A DNA stretch of 47,007 bases from DASVTU01 sp036387415 (GCA_036387415.1 DASVTU010000013.1:1-47007); one strand, 5' to 3'; counted from the stretch's first letter, positions 1 through 9,983 are shown. The notes: a model not told the origin generated them from the sequence alone. Numbers and translations are program-made.

Positions 1-141
1 ACCTGTTGCAGCGGCCCCGGCGGCCACACGCCCGCATGGTTCAAGGTCTTCCAGAACGGCAGCTTCGTCGCCACGGGCAACCTCGGCATCGGCGTCTCGC
101 CCATGCAGGGCAAGGGCTACCGCACCTCTTGGGACAGCTAC
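1..141. repeat. Left copy of 141-bp terminal overlap
   Basis: The first 141 bases are identical to 46867-47007. An exact overlap of this size at both ends is what a de Bruijn assembler leaves on a closed circle (141 is a common maximum k-mer), giving a circular length of about 46,866 bp. The repeat lies inside a coding region whose frame is preserved across the join, because 46,866 is divisible by three. A real dispersed repeat inside a paralogous gene is the alternative. Confidence 0.9.
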
Positions 142-1122
142 AAGGGCGCGTTCCGCTCCGGCTACGCCGACAACGAGTGGGACGACGCGACGGTCGGCTT
201 CTTCTCTTGGGCGGGTGGCTCGAACTCGACCGCCGAGGGTCTCTATGCCTTCGCCTTCGGCGACACCAACTTTGCACGCAGCACTTCGAGCATCGCCTTC
301 GGTAGCGGCAACGAAGTCAAGGGCGCTGCCGGTTTCTCGGCGGGCGCAGGCAACCGCGTCTGCGACACCTACGGCGTCGCTTTCGGCAACAAAGCACAAT
401 CCGGCGGGCCGCTCATCAACGGCAAGTGCGACCCCGACACCTTCAACATCCGCGGCCTCGCCGCCGTCGCGCTCGGCTACAACGTGACTGCCGACCAAGA
501 CCACACCACCGCGATGGGCAAGTTCGCCACCAACAACGGTTTCTCCGGTACCTTCATCTGGAGCGACGGTTCGGCCACGGCGAGCGCCGACACCTTCCGC
601 AACACGGCGAACAACGAGTTTGCCGCACGCGCTACGGGCGGCTTCCGCTTCCGCACCAACCTCGGCGGCACGACGGGCTGCAATCTCCCTGCGGGCAGCG
701 GCGTCTTCAACTGCACGTCGAGCCGTTCGACGAAAGAGAACTTCAAACTCACCAATGGCGAAGACATACTCGCACGTCTCCGCAAGGTTCCGGTGAGCAC
801 ATGGAACTACATCACGGAGGGTCAGCAAGTGCGCCACATGGGGCCGATGGCTGAAGACTTCTATCAGGCTTTCGGACTCGGAACCAACAACATCTCCATC
901 GGCGTCCAAGACCTCGCGGGCGTCAGCCTCGCGGCGGTCAAGGCACTGGAACAGCGCACCACCGAACTGCAAGAGAAGACCGCAGAGGTTGATCAACTCC
1001 GCGCCGAAGTGAACCAACTGCGTTCCGCTAATGCCTCGATGGAACAGCGTCTCGCCGCCATCGAACAGAGTTTGAAAGCCAGTGCGAACGCATCGCAGAC
1101 AGAGAAGCACGAAGGCAAATAA
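1..1122 (+). CDS. S74 tail-fibre-like surface protein, C-terminal part (begins at 45229)
   Basis: This is the second half of the protein that starts at 45229; frame 1 is open from the first base. It carries head-domain repeats with alternating AFG and GNxA-type turns, like YadA-type or tail-fibre heads. It ends with a peptidase S74 intramolecular chaperone: the TSSRSTKENF segment supplies a candidate Ser-Lys pair (full-length S786 and K791, spaced as in the endosialidase chaperone). The last 60 residues form a heptad-rich coiled coil (LEQRTTELQEK onward). In this family the chaperone drives trimer folding and then cleaves itself off. A perfect hairpin follows the stop. Standing alone this piece looks like a truncated gene; that is only an effect of where the circle was cut. 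Confidence 0.85.
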   Translation, partial: TCCSGPGGHTPAWFKVFQNGSFVATGNLGIGVSPMQGKGYRTSWDSYKGAFRSGYADNEWDDATVGFFSWAGGSNSTAEGLYAFAFGDTNFARSTSSIAFGSGNEVKGAAGFSAGAGNRVCDTYGVAFGNKAQSGGPLINGKCDPDTFNIRGLAAVALGYNVTADQDHTTAMGKFATNNGFSGTFIWSDGSATASADTFRNTANNEFAARATGGFRFRTNLGGTTGCNLPAGSGVFNCTSSRSTKENFKLTNGEDILARLRKVPVSTWNYITEGQQVRHMGPMAEDFYQAFGLGTNNISIGVQDLAGVSLAAVKALEQRTTELQEKTAEVDQLRAEVNQLRSANASMEQRLAAIEQSLKASANASQTEKHEGK

Positions 1123-1165
1123 TCTGAAGCATTGAACCTTCGCCCAAACTCAACAGTCTCCCCCG

Positions 1166-1206
1166 AAACGCCCGCGCAAGAGTCAGCAACTCTTGCGCGG
1201 GCGTTT
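1166..1206 (+). terminator. Strong hairpin terminator after S74 gene
   Basis: A perfect 18-bp inverted repeat (1166-1183 with 1189-1206) with a 5-base loop lies 44 bases after the stop codon. The core is very GC-rich and the right arm ends in TTT. The remaining bases to 1470 hold nothing I can call. Confidence 0.85.
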
Positions 1207-1470
1207 CACTGTTTGTGAATTAACCCGTGGCGTTGCCGTATGAGCTGCGCGGTTGCTTGACGTGGAATTAAATCCAAGATATTGTCCCTCACGCTGCACA
1301 ACGCCTGTTCAGGAAAGTCTATACAAAACGCCTTACCTGAGAAATTAAATAAAACTGTTCGGTAAAGTTTCCAGTTAGTCTTCTCGACTCCCAAGGTTGA
1401 TTAGCGCCTCCCTTTACCGCTTTGTCCACCTGTCTCGATAACCATTTCAAAAACACAAAGGAGTTCCCAC

Positions 1471-4400
1471 TTGAAAAGGCATTACTCTAATCTGAACAAG
1501 ATTTCGCTGCTCCTCGTCTTCGCGCTGCTCGCGTCGATGCTCACGCTCCCCGTCGGTTTCGTGAGTGCCACGGCGCAGTCGGACAAAGAAGGGAAGGCGA
1601 ACAAGAAACAAAAATCCTTCGGCCACAAACGCGAAACGGTGTCCATCAAACCGTCTGGCAAAAGCACGTCGCTGTCCGGCGCTAACAAAGGAAAGCCCGC
1701 CGACATCGCCGTCGATTTTCTCAAACAAAATCGACAGAAACTCGGTCTCGCTGAATCCGATGTGACTCAGTTAAAAGAGAAAGACAAATATACGAGCCAG
1801 CACAACGGCGTCACGCACATTTATCTCAGGCAGGAGATTGCGGGACTCGAAGTTTTAGACTCCGACCTCGGCATCAACGTGGCGAAGGACGGCTCGGTCA
1901 TCAACCTCCACAGCAGTTTCGTCAAAGACTTGCAGGCCGCCGTCAACAGCAACAGCCCTTCGCTCTCTCCGGCGCAGGCCGTCGAAGCCGTCGTGAGTCA
2001 TCTGGAACTGACGCTCACCGAGCCGCTCGCCGTCATCGAGACGCAAGAGGGCGCGCAACGCGAGACGATTTTCAGCACGGGCGGCGTCGCCTCCGAACCC
2101 ATCCGCGCCAGATTGGCATACCAGCCCGTCGATGATAGCAACGTGCGACTCGTCTGGAATGTCGAGCTTGCCGAAGCGAGCGGAGAACACTGGTGGAGCA
2201 TCAGTGTCGATGCCGCCAACGCTTCCATCCTCGCAGGCGACGACTACGTTGACCACGACAACTGGACGGGCGCCGTGCCCGATGTCGAACGCAACAGAAA
2301 CTTGCAGCCACGTTCGGCCACCGCCTCGGCCTCGCTCGTCGCGTCCACAGCGTCGCGCGCTTCGCTCGCGGCTGCCGCCGTCGCCGCGCCCACGAACGTC
2401 ATAGACGGCTCGACGTACAACGTCTTCGCGTTCCCCTTCGAGAACCCGAACGACGGCGCGCGCACGCTCGTCACGAACCCCGCCGACGCGTTCGCCTCGC
2501 CCTTCGGCTGGCACGATACCAACGGCGCTCCCGGTGCCGAGTTCACCGTCACGCGCGGCAACAACGTCCATGCCTACACCGACGTAGACAACAACAACAA
2601 CGTAGACCCCGGCAGCGACCCTAGCGGCGGCGCGAATCTCCAATTCGATTTCCCGTTTGACCAGACGCAAGCCGCGCCAGCCTCCCGCAACGCCGCCGTC
2701 ACCAATCTCTTCTACTGGAACAACATCGTCCACGACGTTTTCTACCAGTACGGCTTCGACGAAGCATCGGGCAATTTTCAGGTCAACAACTACGGGCGCG
2801 GCCCCGTCGTGAATAACGTCGCCGTCGGCGGCAATGACGACGTGCGCGCCGAAGCGCAGGACGGGAGCGGCACGAACAACGCCAATTTCTTCACTCCCGT
2901 TGACGGCCAGCGTCCGCGCATGCAGATGTTCGTCTGGACGTATCCGTTCATCCGCGCGGTCGTCGTCAATCCGCCCTCGGCCATCGCTGGAAACTATCCT
3001 GCGACGGGCGCAAACTTCGGCCCTGCGGTCACGAATACAGGATTGACAGGCGATGTCGCGCTCGTCAACGACGGCGCGGGCGTCTCGTCAACCGACGCTT
3101 GCGAACCGCTCGTTGGATTTCCCGCCGGAAAGATTGCGCTCCTCGACCGTGGTTCCTGCGACTTCGTGGTCAAAGTGAAAAACGCGCAGAACGCCGGAGC
3201 CATCGGCGCTATCGTCGCCAGCAACGCGCCCGGCGATCCCGTCACGATGGGCGGCACCGATGCCACGATTGTTATCCCCGCCATCATGGTTACACAGGCC
3301 AGCGGCAACCTCTACAAAGCCAACCTCCCCTTTAACGCCACGCTTCAGGTGAACCAGAACCCTGAGCCGAGCCGCGATAGCGATTTCGACGCCGCCATCA
3401 TCGGACACGAATACGGTCATGGCATCAGTAACCGTCTGACGGGCGGGCGCACCGTCGTCAACTGTCTCAACAATCAGGAGCAGATGGGCGAAGGATGGAG
3501 CGACTTCATGGGTCTCGTCCTGACGACCAGCCCCGCCGACACGCCGACCACACAACGCAGCATCGGCAGCTATGTCAGTTTCCAGCCCGCAACCGGACGC
3601 GGCATTCGCCCGACGCCCTACACCACCGACATGTCGGTTAATCCTACAACCTACGGCCAGATTGGCGGCCTCGCCATTCCGCATGGCGTCGGTTATGCAT
3701 GGGCGAGCATGCTGTGGGAGATGTACTGGAACTTGGTCGAAGTGCACGGCTACAACCCGAACGTCTACGCGCCGTGGAACACGGGCGGCAACAATCTCGC
3801 CATCCAACTCGTCATCGACGGCATGAAGCTTCAACCGTGCCGCCCCGGTTTCGTCCAGGGACGCGACGCTATCATTCAGGCAGACCAACAACTGACGGGC
3901 GGCGCCAATGCCTGTCTTATCTGGAAGGCATTTGCCAAGCGTGGTCTCGGCGCGAGCGCCAATCAGGGCAGCAACCTTAGCTCGACCGACGGCACACAGG
4001 CGTTCGACCTGCCCGCCACCTGTCAGGCACAGATTGACGCCGCTCCGCCGAGCATGACCGAAACGCTCAAGCCCCTCAGCCAGAGCACGCAGACCCTGAC
4101 CATAACCAACAACAGCACGACTCACGGGACGGATTTGAATTGGACAATCACCGAAGCGCCGAGCAGTTGCGACGCGCCCGCGGATGTCCAGTGGGTTTCC
4201 GTCGCGCCGCAGAACGGAACCACCGCGCCGCAGAGTTCGAGCGACGTGGCCGTCACGTTCGATTCGACCGGACTGAGCGTTTCACAGTTCACCGCTAAGC
4301 TCTGCATCAATAGCAACGACGGCGATACTCCGACGATTGAAATTCCGCTCACGCTGAACTCAATCTACGATTTCACAGGCTTCTTCAGCCCCATCGCCAA

Positions 4401-4716
4401 CGCGCCCGCCTCGAACGACACGGCTGCGGGTTCCACCGTTCCAGTCAAATTCAACCTCGGCAACAACTACGGGCCGGACATCTTCGCCGCCGGTTTCCCT
4501 GCGTCGAGGCAAATCGACTGCAACACGAAAGCCCCGCTCGGCGCGTTAGAGCCGACCGAAGCGCCCGGCAACAGCAGTCTCCGCCACGACATCAGCGTCG
4601 GCGGCTACAGCTTCAACTGGAAGACCGACAAGTCGTACGCGGGCACATGCCGCGAATTGGTGGTTCAACTCAACGACGGAACGCCGCACAGCGCGTTCTT
4701 CAACTTCAGGAAGTAA
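1471..4716 (+). CDS. Secreted M36 (fungalysin-type) zinc metalloprotease with PA and PxKF domains
   Basis: The protein has 1,081 residues. The TTG start at 1471 is chosen because AAAGGAG sits 7 bases upstream and a signal peptide follows at once (hydrophobic core residues 10-30). An FTP-type propeptide occupies roughly residues 45-150. The M36 catalytic domain has HEYGH at 646-650 (zinc ligands H646 and H650, catalytic E647) and the third ligand E674 in GEGWSDF. A protease-associated (PA) domain is inserted at about 527-627. After the catalytic domain come a BACON/ASPM-like beta domain (about 864-967) and a C-terminal PxKF domain (about 969-1081, containing VPVKFNL and a Trp-Lys-Thr-Asp segment). 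All catalytic residues are present, so it should be an active extracellular endopeptidase. It appears monocistronic and is followed by a shared terminator. Confidence 0.92.
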   Translation: MKRHYSNLNKISLLLVFALLASMLTLPVGFVSATAQSDKEGKANKKQKSFGHKRETVSIKPSGKSTSLSGANKGKPADIAVDFLKQNRQKLGLAESDVTQLKEKDKYTSQHNGVTHIYLRQEIAGLEVLDSDLGINVAKDGSVINLHSSFVKDLQAAVNSNSPSLSPAQAVEAVVSHLELTLTEPLAVIETQEGAQRETIFSTGGVASEPIRARLAYQPVDDSNVRLVWNVELAEASGEHWWSISVDAANASILAGDDYVDHDNWTGAVPDVERNRNLQPRSATASASLVASTASRASLAAAAVAAPTNVIDGSTYNVFAFPFENPNDGARTLVTNPADAFASPFGWHDTNGAPGAEFTVTRGNNVHAYTDVDNNNNVDPGSDPSGGANLQFDFPFDQTQAAPASRNAAVTNLFYWNNIVHDVFYQYGFDEASGNFQVNNYGRGPVVNNVAVGGNDDVRAEAQDGSGTNNANFFTPVDGQRPRMQMFVWTYPFIRAVVVNPPSAIAGNYPATGANFGPAVTNTGLTGDVALVNDGAGVSSTDACEPLVGFPAGKIALLDRGSCDFVVKVKNAQNAGAIGAIVASNAPGDPVTMGGTDATIVIPAIMVTQASGNLYKANLPFNATLQVNQNPEPSRDSDFDAAIIGHEYGHGISNRLTGGRTVVNCLNNQEQMGEGWSDFMGLVLTTSPADTPTTQRSIGSYVSFQPATGRGIRPTPYTTDMSVNPTTYGQIGGLAIPHGVGYAWASMLWEMYWNLVEVHGYNPNVYAPWNTGGNNLAIQLVIDGMKLQPCRPGFVQGRDAIIQADQQLTGGANACLIWKAFAKRGLGASANQGSNLSSTDGTQAFDLPATCQAQIDAAPPSMTETLKPLSQSTQTLTITNNSTTHGTDLNWTITEAPSSCDAPADVQWVSVAPQNGTTAPQSSSDVAVTFDSTGLSVSQFTAKLCINSNDGDTPTIEIPLTLNSIYDFTGFFSPIANAPASNDTAAGSTVPVKFNLGNNYGPDIFAAGFPASRQIDCNTKAPLGALEPTEAPGNSSLRHDISVGGYSFNWKTDKSYAGTCRELVVQLNDGTPHSAFFNFRK

Positions 4717-4736
4717 CGACGCTTCCACCTCAAGAA

Positions 4737-4774
4737 AACAAAGCCACGTCATCTTGCGATGACGTGGCTTTGTT
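4737..4774. terminator. Bidirectional terminator between convergent genes
   Basis: A perfect 17-bp inverted repeat (4737-4753 with 4758-4774) has a TTGC tetraloop, with A-rich sequence on the left and T-rich sequence on the right. It can stop transcription of both the protease gene (plus) and the repeat-protein gene (minus). Confidence 0.9.
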
Positions 4775-4848
4775 ATTTCATGACGAATTCGGAAGCGGAG
4801 ATTCGAGCAAACGGGCGTCGGAGATTTCGCCTGTGGTGGCGGCGAAAT

Positions 4849-7800
4849 TTATTGACCAAAGCGCCCTATGTATTCGGGCGACGTGAGGAATGCCTTGACC
4901 ATTTCGGCGGAGATGTAATTGCCGTTGTGGTTGTTCAATTTTTGGAGCCAGAAATTGAAGCCAGCCATGTTGCCGTCCGGCGCGTCGTCTGGATTGCGTC
5001 GGAGATAGCCGAAGTATTGCATCAAGACGAAGGCGCGGTTGGATTCGCGTCTCTGAAACTCTGCATCTTCGGCGACTTCCATCAACGCCTGTGCGCGCGT
5101 CGTCTGATTGGCCTGAAGTCTGCCGACGAGTGCGTCGCGCTCGGCCTGCGAGAGTGATGCGCCCGTGTTGGCGTTGAGCGCATCGACGAAAGCTTCGGCA
5201 CTCATGGTCAACGGGTAGAGCGCGAGAAACTCCGTCCGATTGACGAACGCGTCGGCGTAAGCCTGTTTGTTCTGCGCCAGTTGTTCCTTCCAGTTGCCCA
5301 CGTTGACGACCACGCCGCGACCGATTTGCTTCACGTCGGTCAGAAATTCCCTGAACGTGAGCGGCACGGTTCCGGCGATGCGCCGCCCGTAGGCCGCATG
5401 ATGGAAACGATAGACGAGATAACCCGTCTCATGGTTTTCGATGGAGACGAAGAAGGCAGCGCTGACGTTGGCTCGACGCGATTCGGCACACGCGACATTC
5501 GCGCCGCAACCGTTAATCTGCCCACGCCAGAAGGAGAGACCGTCAGAATCGGCCTCGCGGTTAAAGAAGTCGATGTAGTGCTGCCGGACGAAGAATTCGG
5601 AGTTGAAGCCCGCATCCCACTTGACGGGGTTGGGCGCGTCGGCGGCATCGTTGTTGCCGATAGTGACTGTCGCCGTCGAAGCAGCACCAAACGTCGCGCC
5701 CGTCAAATTGCTGAGAGCGACGCTGAACGTCTCTGCGTTTTCGAGGTAGGCGTCGTCTGTGATGAAAATATTGACGGTCTTTGACGCCTCGCCCGGCGCG
5801 AACTGCAAGGTGCCGAAGGCGGCGGAGTAGTCGGAGCGGTCTGAGGCCGTGCCGCTGAGCGTGGCATAGTTGACCTGCGCCGCGCCGGATGTCTCGCCGA
5901 TGCGGACGACGTTGAACTGCACCGTGCCCGCGCCTTCCGAGACGCTGTAGACGGCCTCGCCGAATTGCAGAAGTTGAATCAGGTTGCCGGAGAAGTTGGC
6001 TGGTTTATCTTCGCCGAGCCGCGCGAACGTCTGCGCCGTCGGGCTGAAAGTGTAGTTTGTTTTTGAAGGCGTCAGGGTGTAGCTGCCCTCTGCCTTGACG
6101 TTGAACGAAAAGACGCCCGCCTCGTTCGTCAGCGTTTCGCCCGCGTGGTCGCCGCTCAAGACTACTCTGACGCCGCCGAGCGGCTTGTGCAGGCCATCGC
6201 TGATAATGCCGTTGATGTTGTAGGTGTTGAGAGCGCCGAGGAAATCTGCGGTCTGGTCTGCGCTGATGAGATTGAAACTGCGATTGGCGGGAGCGAAGGT
6301 GTGATTGGCGCGACTTGCCATCAACGTGTAACTACCTTCTGCTTTGACCTTGAACGAATAACGCCCGTCCGCATCGGTGGTCGCCGTGCCGTTCGCGGAG
6401 CCTGTCAGTGTGACGGCGACGCCGTCGAGCGCCAATCCGTCATCTCTCACGACGCGACCGCTGATGGAGTAATCAACCAGTGTTCCAACAAAATCCACAC
6501 TCTCGTTCACTCCCAACTCATTCACCGTCCGACTCTCTACGTTGAATGTGTAGTTGGCGCGCCTCGCCATCACTGTGTAGTTGTTGCCCGCAGGCAGACT
6601 CGCGAATGAGTAGTTGCCGCTGGCATCGGTCGTCGCTGTGCTGCTCTGTGCACCGGAGAGCGTCAACAGGACGCCTGCAATGGGGTTGCCGTCGGTGTTG
6701 GTGACGCGACCGCTGATGGAGTGGCGATTGAGAGTGGCGAGGAAATCGGCGGACTGATGGGCGCTCAGGTTGTTGAAGGAGAGAGAAGGAGAATTGAAGG
6801 TGAAATGAGATTTCGAGGGTGTAAGGGTGTAGTTGCCCTCAGCCGTGACGGTGAACGAATAATTGCCGTCAGCATCAGTCATTGTCGAGCCGCTTTGCGA
6901 GCCGCTGAGAATAATGGCGACGCCGCCGAGTCGCGCGCCGTCGCTCGTTGTGATACGACCGCCGATGGTGTAGCTGACGAGCGCGCCCGTGAAATCGGCT
7001 GTCTGGTCGGTGTTCAGCCCATTGAAAGTCCGGTTGGCGATGTTGAAAGAGTAATTGTTTTTGGAGACAGCGACGACGTAGGTGCCGACGGGCTGCAATT
7101 CGTCGAAGGAGTATCTGCCGTCGGCATTGGTCGTCGCGGTCTTGTTTTGAGCGCCGGAGAGTGTGACGGTCGCGTTAGCGAGAGCCGCGCCGCTCGCATT
7201 TGCGATGCGGCCTGCGATGCTGTGGCGATTCTTCGCGCCTGTAAAGTTGGCGGTCTGGTCTGCTTCAAGTTGGTTGAAGGAGAGTGTCTGCGATGTGAAA
7301 TCGTAGTTGGTCTTCGAGGGCGTCACGGTGTAGTTGCCCATCGCGCGTGCGACGATGCTGTAATTGCCGTCGGCGTCGGTCGTCGCCGCCGCCGCAGACT
7401 GCGTGCCGCTCAAACTGACCGAAACACCGCCGACCGCGCCGCCGCCCGCCGTGGTGATTTTTCCGCTGATGATGTGCGACGATTTTCCGATGAAATTGAC
7501 GGCGTGATGGCGATTGATGCCGCTGATGGTTTCGCTCGACAGTCCGGTCGTAGCCGAACGGAAGGAGTGTCCATCAAGCGACGGCTTGACGGTGTAGGTG
7601 CCATCAGCCTTGACGGTGAAGAAGTATGAGCCGTCGTCGCCCGTGAACATCTCGCCCGTCTGCCCGCCGCTGAGAACCATTCGCACGCCGCTCAGAGGGA
7701 CGCTGCCGTTGAGGGTGACGGTTCCGCTGATGTTGTAGTTATTGAGCAGCGCGTTGAAGTTGGCCGTCTCGTTTTTCGAGAGGTTGTTGAATGAGAGGAA

Positions 7801-9945
7801 TGCTGGTGTGAAACCGTAGTTGGCGCGCGTCGGCCTCAAAGTGTAGCTGCCTTCGGCCTGAACGACGAAGGAGTAATTACCGTTGGCGTCGGTGAAGGCC
7901 GCGCCGGTGCCCGTGCCCGTCAGGTCTACTCTGGTGCCGCTGAGCGGCGTGCCGCCGGGTGTGGTCACACGCCCGCTGATTTGATAATTGACCGTCACGG
8001 CGACGAATGACTGAGCGGTTTGGTTAGCCGTGAGATTCTGGAAGGTCAACGTCGCGGGGGATTGAAACGTGCGATTAACTTTGGAAGGCGTCAAGGTGTA
8101 GGTGCCGCCCGCCGGAAGCGCGTCGAAGCGATAGGTGCCGTCGTTGCCTGTGACGACGGAAGCGGTGCGCGAGCCGGAGAGCGCGACGGTCGCCCCTGCG
8201 AGCGGAGCGCCGGATTGAGTCGTGACCTGACCGTTGATGCTGTAGCGGTTAATCGCGCCGCGAAAATCTGCGACGCGTTGGCCGTTCGGCGTCGTCAAGG
8301 TCTGACTAGGAGCGTTGAACGTGTAGTAAGTCTTCGACGGCGTGACGGTGTAGACGCCGCTCGTCGGCAGTCGTGCGAAACGGTAGCGGCCTTCGTTGTC
8401 CGTCACGGCGGTCGAGGCGGCTGAACCCGTGAGCGTCATGGTAACGCCGGGCAAGCCCGCGTCGTCGTCGCCCGTGACGCGCCCTGAGATGTCGAAGGTG
8501 GCGGACGGGTGTGTGTTGAGATAGTTGTTGAGCGCGAGTTTTTTGTCTGCGACGCACTGCGCGGCGTTTCCGCAACGCAGGATTTGATTTGACCAGTAGA
8601 AGAATGCGGCGGGGTCTGCTTCGCGCGCGACGAGTGCGAGAAACTGTTGCCGGACGTGTTGCACGGGGTCGGCGTCCGGCGTGGTGTTGACGACATTGGT
8701 CACTTGTGCAAGCGAATCGAGAGTCTGGTAAATCGAATTCACCACGTCGAGCCTGCCGACGGACGCCTCTGCGCGAATCGTCGTGGCATCGACGGCGCAT
8801 TCGGACTGGTCGATAATCGCCTCGCCGATGTCTGACATGGTAATCGCCGTATCGGCGTTCTGGCTCCAACCGAAGAATGAACGCTCAATCATCAGGCGGT
8901 TGGCGTGTGCCAGTTGCAAGCCGTGTGCGTCGAGGTTCGAGACGTTCATGCGGAGGCCGGAGATGTGTACGAGGTCGATGGGGCCGCCGCCGGGGATGTA
9001 GGGAGCAAAGAGGTCTGGGCGACAGGTCAGGCCGATGTAGCCGCCTTCGTCGAGAAACACGTCGCGGATGATGGCCTCTCGCCAAGCGGATTCTTCGTCG
9101 TGTGCAGCGGCGTTGCCGATGCTAATCCAGGAGAGCGGCACAGCGTAGGGCGTCTTGGAAAAGTAGTCTGGGCGGTTGCCGTAGTCGATGAAGCGCGTGT
9201 TGCTGACGGTGATTCCGCGCCAGAGCGTATTCTGGACGACGGACGTGTTAAAGCCGGCGTTGGCTGTGCATCCGAGGAAGGCGGAATCTTCCAAATTGAG
9301 GCGACTGTGGTGCGCGTAGATGAGCGCGCCGTTGGCGGTCAGACTCGCCAACCCGTAGAACTCACAGTGGCGCACCGTCGCATTACCAATCTCGCTCAAC
9401 CCAAGCACAATTCGCGCATCGTTGCTGACAGCCAAATCGCCTATGAAGACCACATCGCGGATGTGCACGTTCGAGAGCGACGAGATGCTCAGCGCGTCTG
9501 CGTCGCCGAGCCTGACGATGAACTCGGACGAGAGGCCGAGTCCGCGCCCAGGCCCTTCCGACTCCGGCACGTCAAACGGAATCTCACCGATGATGTTGAG
9601 GGAATTGATGCGGTTCTCGAAGTTTTTCGCCACGGGAGTCATCAGCGCGTAGCGTCCAGCCGGGACGACGAGTGTGGCGTCGCCGCCGAGAGCCGACTGG
9701 GCGAGCGAATCGAGCGCGCGTTGCAACGCCGGAGCGTCGTCGTTCAAGCCGTCTCCGACGGCTCCGAAAGAGCGTAGGCTAACGGTCACGGATGGCGGCG
9801 TGCTCGTCTCGCCCTGTGCTGTGGCGGACGAGACGATGCTGCTCCTGCCGTCCGTCAACACGACGAGCAGAATGAGAAATGAAAACAATGTCGGGAAAGC
9901 AGAACGCGCAACTCGCGCGAGGGGTGTGTATGTCAAATGCTTCAC
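4849..9945 (-). CDS. Giant secreted protein: beta-helix, ten carboxypeptidase-regulatory-like repeats, Calx-beta, DUF4214
   Basis: The protein has 1,698 residues with a GTG start and a signal peptide in the first 45. Residues of about 50-430 form a pectate-lyase-like right-handed beta-helix (GAVGDGLNDDAPALQRAL entry motif). At about 435-480 lies a short copy of the first half of DUF4214 (VRQQFLALVAREADPAAFFY). Ten tandem modules of about 84 residues follow (about 485-1325), each with ISGRV, L-x-G, TDADGNYSF and YTLTPSK-type signatures; they match the carboxypeptidase regulatory/Cna-B-like fold. Next is one Calx-beta domain (about 1325-1435) and a full DUF4214 domain to the C-terminus. No catalytic residues can be assigned. 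It is probably a long surface stalk or adhesin. Its DUF4214 end is closely related to that of the protein at 15202-18807, suggesting a shared export or anchoring signal (inference). Confidence 0.9.
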   Translation of the reverse strand: MKHLTYTPLARVARSAFPTLFSFLILLVVLTDGRSSIVSSATAQGETSTPPSVTVSLRSFGAVGDGLNDDAPALQRALDSLAQSALGGDATLVVPAGRYALMTPVAKNFENRINSLNIIGEIPFDVPESEGPGRGLGLSSEFIVRLGDADALSISSLSNVHIRDVVFIGDLAVSNDARIVLGLSEIGNATVRHCEFYGLASLTANGALIYAHHSRLNLEDSAFLGCTANAGFNTSVVQNTLWRGITVSNTRFIDYGNRPDYFSKTPYAVPLSWISIGNAAAHDEESAWREAIIRDVFLDEGGYIGLTCRPDLFAPYIPGGGPIDLVHISGLRMNVSNLDAHGLQLAHANRLMIERSFFGWSQNADTAITMSDIGEAIIDQSECAVDATTIRAEASVGRLDVVNSIYQTLDSLAQVTNVVNTTPDADPVQHVRQQFLALVAREADPAAFFYWSNQILRCGNAAQCVADKKLALNNYLNTHPSATFDISGRVTGDDDAGLPGVTMTLTGSAASTAVTDNEGRYRFARLPTSGVYTVTPSKTYYTFNAPSQTLTTPNGQRVADFRGAINRYSINGQVTTQSGAPLAGATVALSGSRTASVVTGNDGTYRFDALPAGGTYTLTPSKVNRTFQSPATLTFQNLTANQTAQSFVAVTVNYQISGRVTTPGGTPLSGTRVDLTGTGTGAAFTDANGNYSFVVQAEGSYTLRPTRANYGFTPAFLSFNNLSKNETANFNALLNNYNISGTVTLNGSVPLSGVRMVLSGGQTGEMFTGDDGSYFFTVKADGTYTVKPSLDGHSFRSATTGLSSETISGINRHHAVNFIGKSSHIISGKITTAGGGAVGGVSVSLSGTQSAAAATTDADGNYSIVARAMGNYTVTPSKTNYDFTSQTLSFNQLEADQTANFTGAKNRHSIAGRIANASGAALANATVTLSGAQNKTATTNADGRYSFDELQPVGTYVVAVSKNNYSFNIANRTFNGLNTDQTADFTGALVSYTIGGRITTSDGARLGGVAIILSGSQSGSTMTDADGNYSFTVTAEGNYTLTPSKSHFTFNSPSLSFNNLSAHQSADFLATLNRHSISGRVTNTDGNPIAGVLLTLSGAQSSTATTDASGNYSFASLPAGNNYTVMARRANYTFNVESRTVNELGVNESVDFVGTLVDYSISGRVVRDDGLALDGVAVTLTGSANGTATTDADGRYSFKVKAEGSYTLMASRANHTFAPANRSFNLISADQTADFLGALNTYNINGIISDGLHKPLGGVRVVLSGDHAGETLTNEAGVFSFNVKAEGSYTLTPSKTNYTFSPTAQTFARLGEDKPANFSGNLIQLLQFGEAVYSVSEGAGTVQFNVVRIGETSGAAQVNYATLSGTASDRSDYSAAFGTLQFAPGEASKTVNIFITDDAYLENAETFSVALSNLTGATFGAASTATVTIGNNDAADAPNPVKWDAGFNSEFFVRQHYIDFFNREADSDGLSFWRGQINGCGANVACAESRRANVSAAFFVSIENHETGYLVYRFHHAAYGRRIAGTVPLTFREFLTDVKQIGRGVVVNVGNWKEQLAQNKQAYADAFVNRTEFLALYPLTMSAEAFVDALNANTGASLSQAERDALVGRLQANQTTRAQALMEVAEDAEFQRRESNRAFVLMQYFGYLRRNPDDAPDGNMAGFNFWLQKLNNHNGNYISAEMVKAFLTSPEYIGRFGQ

Positions 9946-9956
9946 TGTGTAGTTTA

Positions 9957-9983
9957 GAGAGATAATGAAAATCAGAGAGATAA
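9957..9983. repeat. Short direct repeat upstream of the giant secreted protein
   Basis: AGAGAGATAATG-type units occur twice, 16 bases apart, just upstream of the GTG start of the minus-strand gene. They could be a regulator site in the 5-prime region, but they are too short to be sure. The rest of 9946-10180 is AT-rich and shows nothing else I can call. Confidence 0.35.

Noticed and set aside
1855..2733. 292-codon minus-strand frame opposite the M36 protease
   Set aside because: Low-complexity Val/Asp/Arg/Gly composition and full overlap with a clear protease gene; an antisense shadow.
3088..4125. 345-codon minus-strand frame opposite the M36 protease
   Set aside because: Antisense shadow of a well-supported gene with no ribosome site or family match.
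8905..9777. 290-codon plus-strand frame opposite the giant repeat protein
   Set aside because: Complementary to the beta-helix coding region and biased in composition; no independent support.
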